Part shown: positions 25,230-35,300 of the stretch, one piece after another
How positions within the stretch are numbered: position 1 is the stretch's first letter
Layout of the letters: the number at the start of each line of letters is the position of its first letter
NCBI RefSeq assembly: GCF_003019255.1
Contig: NZ_CP027846.1
Span: 372,001-436,000, forward strand
Length of the DNA stretch: 64,000 nucleotides
From: Staphylococcus kloosii
GTDB taxonomy: Bacteria; Bacillota; Bacilli; Staphylococcales; Staphylococcaceae
Reading direction: 5' to 3'
Position numbers and translations under genes: made by a program
Notes under the pieces: model-generated
What the model was told of the DNA's origin: nothing
What the model saw: only the letters and a program-made list of their open reading frames with translations
Database searches by the model: none

Positions 25230-25248
25230 ATTGATTATCATTATCAAT
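25230..25248. promoter_or_regulatory. Fur box between binding lipoprotein and esterase genes
   Basis: ATTGATTATCATTATCAAT closely matches the Fur consensus built from NAT(A/T)AT hexamers (GATAATGATWATCATTATC). It lies between divergent genes, so both are likely iron-repressed. Confidence 0.75.
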
Positions 25249-25328
25249 TATAGCATAATAGATGTTGCTTACAAGTTTTTATTAAGTTAAAAATATAAAA
25301 TATTGAAGGTTTCTTCATAAAAGGGGAA

Positions 25329-26027
25329 ATGATGTTGAATAAGTACATAGATAAGTTTCAAGTCAACGATTATGCTATTACGGTAAAATTACCCAAAAGT
25401 TATTTTAAATGTAACAATCGATATTACTCATTATTGTGTGTGCAAGACGGTGATTATTTATTTAAATCGAGAAGTAAAGAAGTAATTTTTGTAGGTATTG
25501 AATCAAAAGATAGAAGCAATGATTTTACCCCATGGCAAGCGCAGATAGGCAATGAAATAAATGGTGGTCGTGCGGAAGAATATTTAACATGGCTAACCGA
25601 AAAATTAATTCCTTTATTAAGAGATAAATATAGAGTGTCGAATGATAATAACGACATTGGCATTGCCGGAGCATCATATGGAGGATTAGTTTCATTATAT
25701 GCACTATATACAATGCCACAAAAATTTGGAAGTTATATTTTAATTTCACCTTCATTATGGTATCCACAATTTTTAGAGTTTATGCAGAATCATAACGGTA
25801 TAAACAAAGAAGTTAGTGTTTATTGGTATGTTGGGTTAAAAGAAGGTATCAAACATACATTAAGGATTAAAAAGATGGTCCCAAATAGCCTAGAAGGCGT
25901 GAAAATTTTAGATCGTAATTTAAAAAACGACAGAACACGTTTTAAATTCCAAACCTCAAAACGAGGCATTCATAGACATCGCTACTTCAAAAAATACTTT
26001 AATAAAGCATTAAAATATATTTATTGA
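25329..26027 (+). CDS. Putative esterase, possible siderophore hydrolase
   Basis: A 232-residue serine hydrolase of the putative-esterase (esterase D/Fes/IroE-like) family. Motifs: LLCVQDGDYLF near residue 35, VIFVGIES, a PWQAQIGNEINGGRAEEYL region typical of this family, the nucleophile elbow GASYGG (Ser116) and a His-rich C-terminus (GIHRHRYF). It has no signal peptide, so it acts in the cytosol. The shared Fur-box region with the divergent binding lipoprotein suggests it releases iron by hydrolysing an imported siderophore (inference). Start ATG 25329 or 25332 behind AAGGGG. Confidence 0.78.
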   Translation: MMLNKYIDKFQVNDYAITVKLPKSYFKCNNRYYSLLCVQDGDYLFKSRSKEVIFVGIESKDRSNDFTPWQAQIGNEINGGRAEEYLTWLTEKLIPLLRDKYRVSNDNNDIGIAGASYGGLVSLYALYTMPQKFGSYILISPSLWYPQFLEFMQNHNGINKEVSVYWYVGLKEGIKHTLRIKKMVPNSLEGVKILDRNLKNDRTRFKFQTSKRGIHRHRYFKKYFNKALKYIY

Positions 26028-26039
26028 TGTACTTTATAT

Positions 26040-26087
26040 GCATCTCAAAAGGATAAATCATTTTAGTCTTTTAAGATGCTTTTTTTA
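26040..26087 (+). terminator. Terminator after the esterase gene
   Basis: GCATCT...AAAAG pairs with CTTTT...AGATGC, followed by seven or more T. Confidence 0.75.
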
Positions 26088-26192
26088 ATTTAATGTAATT
26101 TATGAGGAAATAAAGTAGAAATTTAAAAAATTTATAGTCAAAAATTAGTGTATAATAATATTAAAATATTTAATATTATAGGGGGCTTATTT

Positions 26193-27857
26193 GTGAAGTT
26201 AATTTCTATTATAGTATCAGTATATAATAAAGAGAAATTCTTGGAGAAGTGTATTCAATCAATAATAGATTTAAAAATAGATAAATCTATTATTGAAGCT
26301 ATATTTGTAGATGATGTTTCCACAGATAATTCATATAAAATTATCAAAGAGTATGCAGAAGAATATGATTTTATTCGATGTATAAAGTTAAGTGAAAATA
26401 CTGGAGGACCTGCTGAGCCACGGAATGTTGGAATACAAGAAGCAAATGGTGAATATCTTACTATATTGGATGCTGATGATTGGTTAGAATCCGATGGAAT
26501 CCCAAAGTTAGTATATCAAATGAGGGATAATGATTCTGATATAGGTTTTGGACAATGCTATAAACATAGAAATAATGAAATAGTGAAAGTTGCTAACTTT
26601 ACCTCATATAAAGAAGATAACGGTTTAGTTCCATATGAGATAAATAAAATTTTTAGATCAATCGGACCATGGGCTAAAATTTTCAAACGATCAACAGTTT
26701 TTGACCATAATATCAAATTTAAAAACTTAAAATATGCTGAGGATAAGCTTTTTTATTGCGAAATTATAAGTAAATCTAAGAGTGCATCTATGACATCGGA
26801 AAATGTATACCATGTAAATAGATATACAAATAATATTTCTTTGGTAAAAAAAACAAATGTTATGGAAAAAGCAGAATATAATCTAGAAGTTCTTAAAGAG
26901 ATAGTTAAAATGAGTTTGCCTAAAATTGCTACTCAGCAAATTTTATGTAGAATTATAGAAATGGATTTTATCTCTAGGTTTTTTCTTACGAAAACCTTTT
27001 TAAATTCAAATAATAAAGAATATTTTTATCATATTTTTGATGAAGTAGAGTCAATAGTAACAAATCTTGGTTTTGAAATGAATAGGATTATTGAAAATGC
27101 TAGGTATAAGAACGTATATTATGCTTATCATTATAATAAAGAAGACTTTGTTGAATTTGTTGATCATGCATTAAATAGGGCTAATAAACAAAAGTATATT
27201 AATAACCACATTGTTCACTTTAAATATCCAAAAAAATTTAATAATTTAAATGAAATTAAATCTAAGTGTACAGCAGTATATAACGGTACTAGACTAATAA
27301 ATAATAAATTCTACAAAGTTATTGAGGTGTTTAGACAACCTGAAGTTAAAATAAATTTTGTTAAGCTAGTAAAAAAAGAAGACGAAAGATATAGTAAAAA
27401 CTTAGATTTCATATTAGATAATAATTTTATATATGTAGAAGCGCGATACTTTGAGTTTGAAGATTATGACTTTAATATTTTGATACAGTTCAATGATTAT
27501 GAAACTACTTTAGTAAATTCAATTTATCCTGATAGTAGTAAGAACTACAAATTAAAATCTCAGAATCATAAATTAGAATTATTAAAGAGTAACAAAAAAA
27601 ATAAAAAGAAAAAAGCGAATAAGTATTTAAAAGTTGTACCAAAGTTTGTTGTACTGATAAAGGACTCCAATATATACAGGGATTTAGAATTCAAAGAAAA
27701 AATTAGTCCGATTTATAAAGGGCGAGTTTTTGAAATTGTTTCAATTGATAAAAGTACAAAAAACGTCCCACGATTGGTAACTAAAGAAGGTTATTATATA
27801 TCAGCTAATCTTGATATTGTTTTATCTCTAGATTTTGATAATTTGGTCCTGCAATAA
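26193..27857 (+). CDS. GT2 glycosyltransferase, TarS-like (teichoic acid decoration)
   Basis: A 554-residue protein. The N-terminal GT2 domain (residues 1 to about 230) shows SIIVSVYNKEKFLEKC, FVDDVSTDNS, the ENTGGPAEPRN nucleotide loop, the metal site DADD (93-96) and a later AEDKLFY that fits the catalytic acid region of TarS. The second half is a beta-rich extension as in staphylococcal TarS, which adds GlcNAc to polyribitol phosphate; this one probably glycosylates wall teichoic acid or a similar polymer. GTG start at 26193 behind GGGGGC. The pair 26193/28167 is visibly more AT-rich than its surroundings and is bounded by terminators, suggesting a variable surface-polymer module. Confidence 0.75.
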   Translation: MKLISIIVSVYNKEKFLEKCIQSIIDLKIDKSIIEAIFVDDVSTDNSYKIIKEYAEEYDFIRCIKLSENTGGPAEPRNVGIQEANGEYLTILDADDWLESDGIPKLVYQMRDNDSDIGFGQCYKHRNNEIVKVANFTSYKEDNGLVPYEINKIFRSIGPWAKIFKRSTVFDHNIKFKNLKYAEDKLFYCEIISKSKSASMTSENVYHVNRYTNNISLVKKTNVMEKAEYNLEVLKEIVKMSLPKIATQQILCRIIEMDFISRFFLTKTFLNSNNKEYFYHIFDEVESIVTNLGFEMNRIIENARYKNVYYAYHYNKEDFVEFVDHALNRANKQKYINNHIVHFKYPKKFNNLNEIKSKCTAVYNGTRLINNKFYKVIEVFRQPEVKINFVKLVKKEDERYSKNLDFILDNNFIYVEARYFEFEDYDFNILIQFNDYETTLVNSIYPDSSKNYKLKSQNHKLELLKSNKKNKKKKANKYLKVVPKFVVLIKDSNIYRDLEFKEKISPIYKGRVFEIVSIDKSTKNVPRLVTKEGYYISANLDIVLSLDFDNLVLQ

Positions 27858-28166
27858 ATCCTATTGAAAAAGCATGTAGTATGAAGTTTTTAATAAGATC
27901 TATTCAACTGAAATATTGGATAAACTAAAATTCTAATTACTATTAATTTCATAACGGGATATATTGATTAAATGAATTTATTTTATATAATCAAAAATTA
28001 GTTATTGCAATAGGTTAATAAAATTTTGAAATTAAAATTTTAAAGTAATTTGAAAATTACATATTAAACTATTGTTTTTAAATCGGAAAATAGTTAAAAT
28101 TAATATTATTGAGCAATTATAATTAATTAGGGAACAGGTGCCTAGAATTTGAAAGTGGGAGATATT
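27858..28166. other. AT-rich gap between the two glycosyltransferase genes
   Basis: About 300 bases of very AT-rich DNA. I see no gene, terminator or repeat that I would defend; it probably contains the promoter of the downstream gene. Confidence 0.4.
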
Positions 28167-30446
28167 ATGAAATTTTCAATTGTTATACCTTATAAAGAAA
28201 AAGGGAATGAAAAATTTTTAGAAAATTGTATTGATAGTTTATGTCAACAGACCTATAAAAACTTTGAAGTTATATTCATACATAATAATTCTAATAAACT
28301 TCTTAGTTTAATAAAAAATATTGATTTGAACGTACATGAGTTCAAAATGAATGAAACAAACACCTTGTCTGATTATAGAAATACTGGTATTGAAAGAGCT
28401 AAAGGTGAATATGTTATTTTCCTAGATGCAGATGATTATATTCATTCAAATGCTTTATCTTATGCAAGTGAAATGATTAAAGATAGACCTGAAGATAGTG
28501 TTTTTAAATTTGGTATTGCAAAAACAAATTTAGATAAAGTATCTACATTAAATAAATCAAAAAAAGCTTTTTTTGAAAATGAAGCGCAAGCTAAACTTGA
28601 ATCCGTACTAACTGACGCTAATATTAAAGTGAATGAAGAACAAGTTAAAGATGTTATTGATGGATTATTTAAAAATCAAATAATTAACCATAGTTATACT
28701 AAAATTAAACGCAACAAATTTTTAAGTGCTATAAATTATAAATTTAAGGTACATGGATTTATTATAAAAAGAGATTTTATAATAGATAATTATTTGTACT
28801 TCAAATCAAGTAATAATTTATATACTGATATACCTTTTTTAATAAGGCTTTATAATAAAACTGAAAATATTAATCAAACAACCACTAAATTATATTATAA
28901 ATACCTTCATAATGATCCTATAAATATGCCATCCTTAACTCAAGAGGAACATAATGACAGACTATTTAAAAGATTATCTGCTATTAACGAAGCAATTCAA
29001 ATCTGTGAAGATCAAAAATTAGCTAAGCAATTAAAATTAACAGCTATCAACTATTATTTATATAAAGTAGTTAAAAGTAACGTATTTATTGAGTCATATC
29101 CACAAACTCATAAAATTTATATTGAACTAAAATCTATATTGAATAGTCCTTCAGTCAATATTAATTTGAATCAAAGACATAGTTATGAGATAAATGCAAT
29201 TAAAAAAGGTCATTTCAAGAAAGCATATGCCCTTAGTAAAACTAGAGTTTTAGGTTATAAAACATATCAATTTATGAAACCTAAAAACAAGCGTTTTAGA
29301 CAAAAGAAAGTACAAAAAAATATTTTCACTAAATTACCTATCAAAGAAGATACAATAATTTACGAAAGTTTTTTAGGTAAGAATTATTCAGATAGCCCCA
29401 AATCGATTTTTAAATATTTGTTAGATAATAGTGAAAAAAAATGGAAACATGTTTGGGTTTTAAATAATAAAGATGTTGTTAAAGATGAAGAAGAGTTTGA
29501 AAATAATAATGTGAAAATAATAAAAAGATTTAGTTGGCAATATTTTTATTATGTAACAGTTTCAAAGTATTTTATTTTGAATATGAGACAACCAAAATGG
29601 TTATATAAAAAAAGTGAACAAGTTATATTATCTACTTGGCATGGAACACCTTTGAAAAAGTTAGTTTTTGATATGGAAAATGTTACTTCTGCCAATAAGC
29701 ACTACAAAAAAGACTTTTATTATCAATCTAGAAATTGGGACTATTTAATAGCAGCTAATAAATATAGTGAGAAAATTTTTGAAAGTGCATTTATGTATCC
29801 GAAAGAAAATATTTTAACTTATGGTTATCCCAGAAATGATATTTTAACTAATCATTCTAGTTTATATAAGAAACAAATCAAAGAAAAATTGGAGTTACCT
29901 CAGTCTAAAAAAGTTATTCTTTATGCTCCTACATGGAGAGATGATGAATTCCATTCTGTAGGTAAGTATAAATTTAAACTACAGCTTGATTTGGATCGCT
30001 TAAAAGAAGAACTTGGGAATGAATATGTTATTGCTTTAAGAATGCATTACTTTATTTCAGATAACATTGATTTAACTGATTATAAAGGATTTGCTTACGA
30101 CTTTTCTAAGTATAATGATATTAATGACTTATATATAGTTAGTGATTTATTAATTACAGATTACTCTTCTGTTTTCTTTGATTATTCAATACTTAGAAAA
30201 CCAATATTATTCTATACTTATGATTTAGAAAAATATCAAAATATGCTAAGAGGTTTTTATATAGATGTTAATAAAGATTTACCTGGACCTTTATTGCTAT
30301 CTAATGATGAAGTTTTAGATTCAATTAAGAATATTGATAGAGTGAACAAAGAATATAAAGAGAAGTATGAAGAGTTTCATAGTAAATATTGTTATTTAGA
30401 GGATGGGAAGGCTTCTCAAAGAGTCGTTGAAAAAGTTTTGAAATAA
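28167..30446 (+). CDS. Bifunctional GT2 glycosyltransferase / CDP-glycerol glycerophosphotransferase (TagF-like)
   Basis: A 759-residue two-domain protein. Residues 1 to about 230 are a GT2 domain (MKFSIVIPYKEKGNEKFLEN, metal site LDADD at 86-90). Residues from about 390 form a TagF/TarF-type domain: LSTWHGTPLKK with the catalytic His, NWDYLIAANKYSEKIF, ILYAPTWRDDEF, a second His in LRMHYF, and DLLITDYSSVFFDY. Known TagF-family enzymes polymerise glycerol- or ribitol-phosphate onto teichoic-acid linkers at the membrane. The fusion suggests a polymer with alternating sugar and polyol phosphate (inference). ATG 28167 follows GTGGGAG. It is followed by a terminator. Confidence 0.82.
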   Translation: MKFSIVIPYKEKGNEKFLENCIDSLCQQTYKNFEVIFIHNNSNKLLSLIKNIDLNVHEFKMNETNTLSDYRNTGIERAKGEYVIFLDADDYIHSNALSYASEMIKDRPEDSVFKFGIAKTNLDKVSTLNKSKKAFFENEAQAKLESVLTDANIKVNEEQVKDVIDGLFKNQIINHSYTKIKRNKFLSAINYKFKVHGFIIKRDFIIDNYLYFKSSNNLYTDIPFLIRLYNKTENINQTTTKLYYKYLHNDPINMPSLTQEEHNDRLFKRLSAINEAIQICEDQKLAKQLKLTAINYYLYKVVKSNVFIESYPQTHKIYIELKSILNSPSVNINLNQRHSYEINAIKKGHFKKAYALSKTRVLGYKTYQFMKPKNKRFRQKKVQKNIFTKLPIKEDTIIYESFLGKNYSDSPKSIFKYLLDNSEKKWKHVWVLNNKDVVKDEEEFENNNVKIIKRFSWQYFYYVTVSKYFILNMRQPKWLYKKSEQVILSTWHGTPLKKLVFDMENVTSANKHYKKDFYYQSRNWDYLIAANKYSEKIFESAFMYPKENILTYGYPRNDILTNHSSLYKKQIKEKLELPQSKKVILYAPTWRDDEFHSVGKYKFKLQLDLDRLKEELGNEYVIALRMHYFISDNIDLTDYKGFAYDFSKYNDINDLYIVSDLLITDYSSVFFDYSILRKPILFYTYDLEKYQNMLRGFYIDVNKDLPGPLLLSNDEVLDSIKNIDRVNKEYKEKYEEFHSKYCYLEDGKASQRVVEKVLK

Positions 30447-30471
30447 ATTTTTTTAATTCCATTCCAAATAT

Positions 30472-30525
30472 AAAAGCACTATCAAAATCATTGAAGAAAA
30501 TGATGCTGATAGTGCTTTTAATATT
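30472..30525. terminator. Terminator after the TagF-like gene
   Basis: AAAAGCACTATCA pairs with TGATAGTGCTTTT, with an inner TCATT/AATGA stem. Confidence 0.85.
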
Positions 30526-30601
30526 TAAGCTAATATTTTAAATGCCTAAATAAATTAACTAAATAAACTAATCATCATTAAGTTGAAATATTTTATAACC
30601 A

Positions 30602-31792
30602 CTATATCTTCTTATCTTTTCCAGAAATATAGCCGAATATGGAAACAAGTATGCCTACTAACAGTAACAAGATTATTGAGAAGTTCCAATTGCCCGTTTG
30701 TTGGGAAATGATTCCTAATAATAATGGGCCTGAAGCGGCTAAAATATAACCTATGGATTGAGCCATGCCTGATAAATCTGATGACTTTTTAACGGATGCT
30801 GTTTTTAACACAAAGAACATCATTGCTAAACTATATGTCGCGCCGGTACCAAGTCCGATTAAGATTAGAAATACAATAATCCAATGATTGTTAAGGAATA
30901 ACACCCCTAGTAAGCCAACGACAAGAAATAATCCAGAAGTTAATGTTAAAAAGCTTTGTTTCTGCATTTTACTCGTGATAATTGGAATGATAAAGTTTAT
31001 GGGTAACATGGCTAGCTGAAAAATAGTCATGTACCAACCTGCTTGATTGCCGTTAAAGCCTTTAGTTTCTAAAATCTGTGGCAACCACGCAAACAGGCTA
31101 TATGGAATCAATGATTGTAACCCCATATAAAGCGTAATAGCCCAAGCAAATTTAGATTTCCAGACGGTAGTCTCGATATCATTATGAACATTCCCCAAAG
31201 TAAGGTTTTCTTTAATTTTCAATTGGGGAAACCTTAGGAAAAACGCTACTATTGCTAACACTGGAAATATAACCCAAAGTTGCATAGCAAACTTCCAATC
31301 GAATGTTCCGGAATTGGCTACCGATGAAGTTAGGCCGGAAGACAGTGCGCTAATTAAATTCATTGTAATTGAGTAAAGGCCGACGACAAAACCGGTATTT
31401 TTTGTAAAAGTGGATTTAATTAAACTTGGCGTTAATACATTACCTGCAGAAATCGCTATACCAACGACTAACGTCCCTAGAATTAAAACGGAACTATCGC
31501 CAAAAACCCTAAAAATCACACCAAACGATAGGATGAACATTGATACTAACAATGTCACTTCAATACCTAATTTAGCTGCAATCTTAGGCACAAGTGGTGA
31601 GAATAACCCAAATGCAATCAATGGTAAAGTATTCATAAATCCTATTGCTGTATTGGACATGGCTAAATCACTTTTAATGTGAGCTACTAATGGTCCAACA
31701 GAAGCTATCGGCGAGCGTAACGTTGCTCCTACTAATAATATAGCTATAAGTAACACATATAAGTAATAAGTCTTTTTAGTATCTAAATTCAC
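30602..31792 (-). CDS. CynX/NimT family MFS transporter
   Basis: A 396-residue carrier with about 12 membrane segments. The start region (LLVGATLRSPIASVGPLVAHIKSDL) is the typical CynX/NimT first segment with its conserved Arg-Ser-Pro. This family includes cyanate and 2-nitroimidazole carriers; substrate unknown. Three in-frame starts lie close together (31801, 31798, 31792); GTG 31792 is best spaced from AGAGGTG. It stands alone, 100 bases from the EamA gene on the same strand. Confidence 0.83.
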   Translation of the reverse strand: MNLDTKKTYYLYVLLIAILLVGATLRSPIASVGPLVAHIKSDLAMSNTAIGFMNTLPLIAFGLFSPLVPKIAAKLGIEVTLLVSMFILSFGVIFRVFGDSSVLILGTLVVGIAISAGNVLTPSLIKSTFTKNTGFVVGLYSITMNLISALSSGLTSSVANSGTFDWKFAMQLWVIFPVLAIVAFFLRFPQLKIKENLTLGNVHNDIETTVWKSKFAWAITLYMGLQSLIPYSLFAWLPQILETKGFNGNQAGWYMTIFQLAMLPINFIIPIITSKMQKQSFLTLTSGLFLVVGLLGVLFLNNHWIIVFLILIGLGTGATYSLAMMFFVLKTASVKKSSDLSGMAQSIGYILAASGPLLLGIISQQTGNWNFSIILLLLVGILVSIFGYISGKDKKI

Positions 31793-31893
31793 GCACAACA
31801 CCTCTTTTAGACCAATTATTAATCTTAGTAATTGGTATCCTATAAGTTCTCAAAATTCATCTAATTTAAAAAGTTTCATCAACAGAGCTAAGC

Positions 31894-32802
31894 TTAAGAA
31901 GCTTTTTTCAATGATAGGGCCAAAATTAAAATAATAATCAGTATAATACCTACTAATTGCAGTGGTAAGAATTCAACTTTCAACCAAACTGCACTCGCTA
32001 CTATGGCCATCACTGGCTCGATTGTTCCGTATAAAGTAGTTTCTTTGGCAGTTAAATAAGTTAAACTTTTAATAAAGAAAAAGAATGCGATTGCCGTGCC
32101 ACCAATAATACCAAATATTAAATATGCGGTAGTGGATATAGTTAATGATGCAAAATTAAAGTGCCATATGGATGCCTTAAAGTTCATCACGACACCTGAA
32201 ATTAGCATCGCCCAACCAACGACTAAGACGGATTGGAATCTTACTAATAATTGATTGGCATAAATCGTATAAAATGTAAGTGATAATCCGGAAATAATAC
32301 CCCAAATTACACTTGGCGGCGCCACTAATAATTTATTGAAAGAGCCATTTGTTAATAATAAAAATGTACCTGATAGTGTTAAAACAATAGCAACTAAATC
32401 AAATAGTTTAAATTTTTCTTTGCGTCGAATGACATACCATAAAATAATATAAACTGGCGCTATGTATTGCAATAACGTAGCTATAGCGGCATTACCATAA
32501 TTAATAGAAGCCATGTAAGAATATTGCACAAGCAACATCCCGAATATTGAAAAAATAACTAATTGAATAATTGTATGGACATTAGTAAAAATAGCAAATA
32601 TGGATTTTTGCCTATTCATTATTTTAAATAAAGCTAAAAGGGCGAGACCACTTATAATGAGTCGTGCCGTAACATACCAATTTATGTCGATATTTCTTTG
32701 TTGAAATAAGAAATCTGATACTGTACCGCCTAATCCCCAAAGAGAAGCCCCGACAATAGCTAAGAAGATTCCCTGTAAACGTTGATTTGAATTATTTGTC
32801 AT
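31894..32802 (-). CDS. EamA/DMT family transporter
   Basis: A 302-residue protein with about ten membrane segments in two EamA repeats (residues about 10-145 and 155-295). Recognisable: GIFLAIVGASLWGLGGTVSDFLFQ and, in the second repeat, ETTLYGTIEPVMAIVASAVWL. DMT carriers of this type usually export amino acids or metabolites. It is divergent from an AraC regulator 100 bases away, the likely controller. Start ATG behind AAGGTGA. Confidence 0.87.
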   Translation of the reverse strand: MTNNSNQRLQGIFLAIVGASLWGLGGTVSDFLFQQRNIDINWYVTARLIISGLALLALFKIMNRQKSIFAIFTNVHTIIQLVIFSIFGMLLVQYSYMASINYGNAAIATLLQYIAPVYIILWYVIRRKEKFKLFDLVAIVLTLSGTFLLLTNGSFNKLLVAPPSVIWGIISGLSLTFYTIYANQLLVRFQSVLVVGWAMLISGVVMNFKASIWHFNFASLTISTTAYLIFGIIGGTAIAFFFFIKSLTYLTAKETTLYGTIEPVMAIVASAVWLKVEFLPLQLVGIILIIILILALSLKKAS

Positions 32803-32834
32803 GTTATCACCTTAAAAATATTAATATATTGTAA

Positions 32835-32860
32835 TTATAGCGTGCATAAAACTGCTATAA
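32835..32860. promoter_or_regulatory. Inverted repeat between EamA and AraC genes
   Basis: TTATAGC and GCTATAA are perfect 7-base arms separated by 12 bases in the divergent promoter region; candidate regulator site. Confidence 0.4.
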
Positions 32861-32906
32861 TATATAAAAATAGTTTAAAAATATCAAAATATTGAGGTGT
32901 TCAGCT

Positions 32907-33791
32907 TTGTATAACGAAATGATTTTAGGAGAATCTAATGAAGAGCTTATACAATATCCGGATAAACAATGGAAACATTTTATTTTACATACTGTACTCA
33001 ATAAAACGCTTTTCGGCTATATCCCTTTGCATTGGCATCATGCGCTGCAATTTTTGTACGTTATCAAAGGTGGCGTAGATGTAGTTATTGCCGATAAATC
33101 AATAAGAATAAAGCAGGGTGACGGGATTTTTATTAATTCGAACGTGGTGCATGAAATTAAAGAGCATATAGAAGATACGGAGTTTTATTGTTGGAATATC
33201 GAATTACCTGAAGTAAGTCATAATATGGAATTCGATTACGTGATGTCTATTACTAATTTTGTGACGAAGTTACCTTATATTTATTTATCTGCGGATGACA
33301 AAGATGGGGTGAAATTACTAGAAATAATTAATGAAGCGGGCCAAATTTATGAGCGACAACCTACTTATTATAAATTAGATATTACGATTAGGTATTATGA
33401 GACACTTAAATGGTTAATGAGTGCATTGCAACAAAACCATGATCATATCGAATATTATTTCGATACGCGTGTAAAGTTGTTAATAGAATATCTTCATAAT
33501 CATGCGCATACTAAAATAACTTTGAAAACGCTAAGTCATTTAATTCATATGAGTAAGTCAGAAACGATTAAATTATTTAAGCAACATGTGAATCAGACGC
33601 CATTTCAATATTTAACTAATGTTAGATTAGAGCGAAGCATTAATATGTTATATGGTCAACAAACTTATACAGTAACTGAAATTGCAATGGCTTGCGGTTT
33701 TTCAACGACAAGTTATTTTATACAAATATTTAAAAATAAATACGGCATGACGCCGAAACAAATGCAAAAAAATGTTGGTTTACAATATTAA
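32907..33791 (+). CDS. AraC family regulator with cupin sensor domain
   Basis: A 294-residue regulator. The N-terminal part is an AraC-binding cupin (PLHWHHALQFLYVIKGGVDVVI, then GDGIFINSNVVHEI); the C-terminal 100 residues hold two helix-turn-helix motifs (LKTLSHLIHMSKSETIKLFKQH and VTEIAMACGFSTTSYFIQIF) ending in KYGMTPKQ. The start is TTG 32907, seven bases after GAGGTG; the first in-frame TTG at 32892 lies upstream of that site. It is divergent from the EamA carrier, and family logic makes that its target. It is unrelated to the arabinose operon in this window, which has its own AraR. Confidence 0.87.
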   Translation: MYNEMILGESNEELIQYPDKQWKHFILHTVLNKTLFGYIPLHWHHALQFLYVIKGGVDVVIADKSIRIKQGDGIFINSNVVHEIKEHIEDTEFYCWNIELPEVSHNMEFDYVMSITNFVTKLPYIYLSADDKDGVKLLEIINEAGQIYERQPTYYKLDITIRYYETLKWLMSALQQNHDHIEYYFDTRVKLLIEYLHNHAHTKITLKTLSHLIHMSKSETIKLFKQHVNQTPFQYLTNVRLERSINMLYGQQTYTVTEIAMACGFSTTSYFIQIFKNKYGMTPKQMQKNVGLQY

Positions 33792-34032
33792 AAATTGTAG
33801 TAAGTGCTATTAGTTATAATATGGCTTCAATGTTTGCCGTTTAAAGACACTAGTCGCACCAATATTTTATGCTGTTAAAAATATATATCAAAGTGCAATA
33901 TATATGTTGGAAAAATTAGAAAATTAAGAATTCAACTTATTTTAAATTTAATTGTGAAATACCCTTTAGACTTTTTGAGTTAACTGGCATAATAGAAACG
34001 TTGACTAAAAGTTGAAGGGAGTATGAATAAGT

Positions 34033-35211
34033 ATGGAAAATAGCAAAAACTACAATCTTATCACTACAATTATGTTTATTTCAGGCATCATAGTGATGGG
34101 TAGCTTATACACCGCTTTACCGCTAACAGCCGCTTTTGCCAATGACTTTCATGTTCCTAAAGAGGTTGCGACATTGAATGGTGTTGTTTTTTCAATAACT
34201 TATTCATTAAGCTGTTTATTTTACGGCACAATTTCTGAAAAATTTGGCCGTATTAAAACTATATTGGTAGGTATTAGTGGCCTAGTGATTATTTGTTTAA
34301 TAATTGGCTTTGTTCACTCATTTACTTTACTCATTATTATGAGAGCTATACAAGGTGTTTTTGCCGCAGCATTTTCTCCAGTTGCTATAACATATACGAC
34401 TGAAACCTATCCACCTGTAAAACGTATTACTGCTATAAGTTTTATTAGTACGAGTTTTATGCTTTCGGGTGTCTTGGGGCAAAATTTAAGTGAAATCATT
34501 GTTAGCCAACTCAATTGGCATTGGGTGTATTTTATTTTAACAATGTTATATCTAGTTCTCGTGATACTTATATATAAATTTGTGCCAGAAAGTCCTTATC
34601 AAAATCCACAGTTACAATTAAGTAAATTCTTTAGTAATTTTAAAGATTTTAGTAATAATTTAAACGTGTTATATTGTCTATTTATTTCATTAACTTTGTT
34701 AATTATGTTTATTAGTATGTATACAATTTTGAATTCATATATTACTTCCGAACAAATTGGCGGTAATATGTCTACTGCCTCACTCATAAAAGTATTTGGC
34801 GTTATTGGAATGTTCTTATCGTTATTAGCAGGACGCATAAGCGGACGCTTAGGATTAAAACGTACGTTGACATTAGCCCTTCTAACGTGTGTCGTATCAT
34901 TAGTTTTAATGGGAACTTTCCACAATGTGATTATGATTACTATATTTAGTGTGACTTTTGTAGCAGGCATAGCCTTTTCAATTCCTACTGTTATTTCTAA
35001 AGTAGGGCTAATTGTTAAAACTAACCATGGTTTTTTTCTATCTGTTAATACAGTAATACTATTTTTAGGTACTGCAATCGCTCCTATATTAATGATTTAT
35101 GTAGCTCGATTATCTAGTTATTTCGTAGAGTTTCTAGTTATAGCGCTTATAGGAATGGTATCTGTCATAATTTCGATATTTATGCCAAGTGATCATCAAA
35201 AAAGCAATTAA
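34033..35211 (+). CDS. MFS transporter (YnfM-like)
   Basis: A 392-residue carrier with about 12 segments. After the second segment the motif-A loop reads GTISEKFGRIKT (about 66-77), followed by MRAIQGVFAAAFSPVAITYTTE, typical of the YnfM/arabinose-efflux-like group. Export of a small molecule is likely, substrate unknown. The start ATG 34033 is behind GAAGGGAG at 11 bases; the nearer ATG 34023 soon hits a stop. It is convergent with the hydrolase at 35301 and shares its terminator. Confidence 0.82.
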   Translation: MENSKNYNLITTIMFISGIIVMGSLYTALPLTAAFANDFHVPKEVATLNGVVFSITYSLSCLFYGTISEKFGRIKTILVGISGLVIICLIIGFVHSFTLLIIMRAIQGVFAAAFSPVAITYTTETYPPVKRITAISFISTSFMLSGVLGQNLSEIIVSQLNWHWVYFILTMLYLVLVILIYKFVPESPYQNPQLQLSKFFSNFKDFSNNLNVLYCLFISLTLLIMFISMYTILNSYITSEQIGGNMSTASLIKVFGVIGMFLSLLAGRISGRLGLKRTLTLALLTCVVSLVLMGTFHNVIMITIFSVTFVAGIAFSIPTVISKVGLIVKTNHGFFLSVNTVILFLGTAIAPILMIYVARLSSYFVEFLVIALIGMVSVIISIFMPSDHQKSN

Positions 35212-35243
35212 AAAAGTAAATATAGATCACAATTATTAAAATT

Positions 35244-35293
35244 ATAGCCTTTAAATGAATTCTAATTGGAAATCATTTAAAGGCTATTTTTAA
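35244..35293. terminator. Bidirectional terminator
   Basis: ATAGCCTTTAAATGA pairs with TCATTTAAAGGCTAT, followed by TTTTT, between convergent genes. Confidence 0.85.
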
Positions 35294-35300
35294 TCTTTTA

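Noticed and set aside
32907..33791. AraC-type protein as regulator of the arabinose genes
   Set aside because: It lies 20 kb away next to an EamA carrier, and the arabinose operon has its own AraR with matching boxes.
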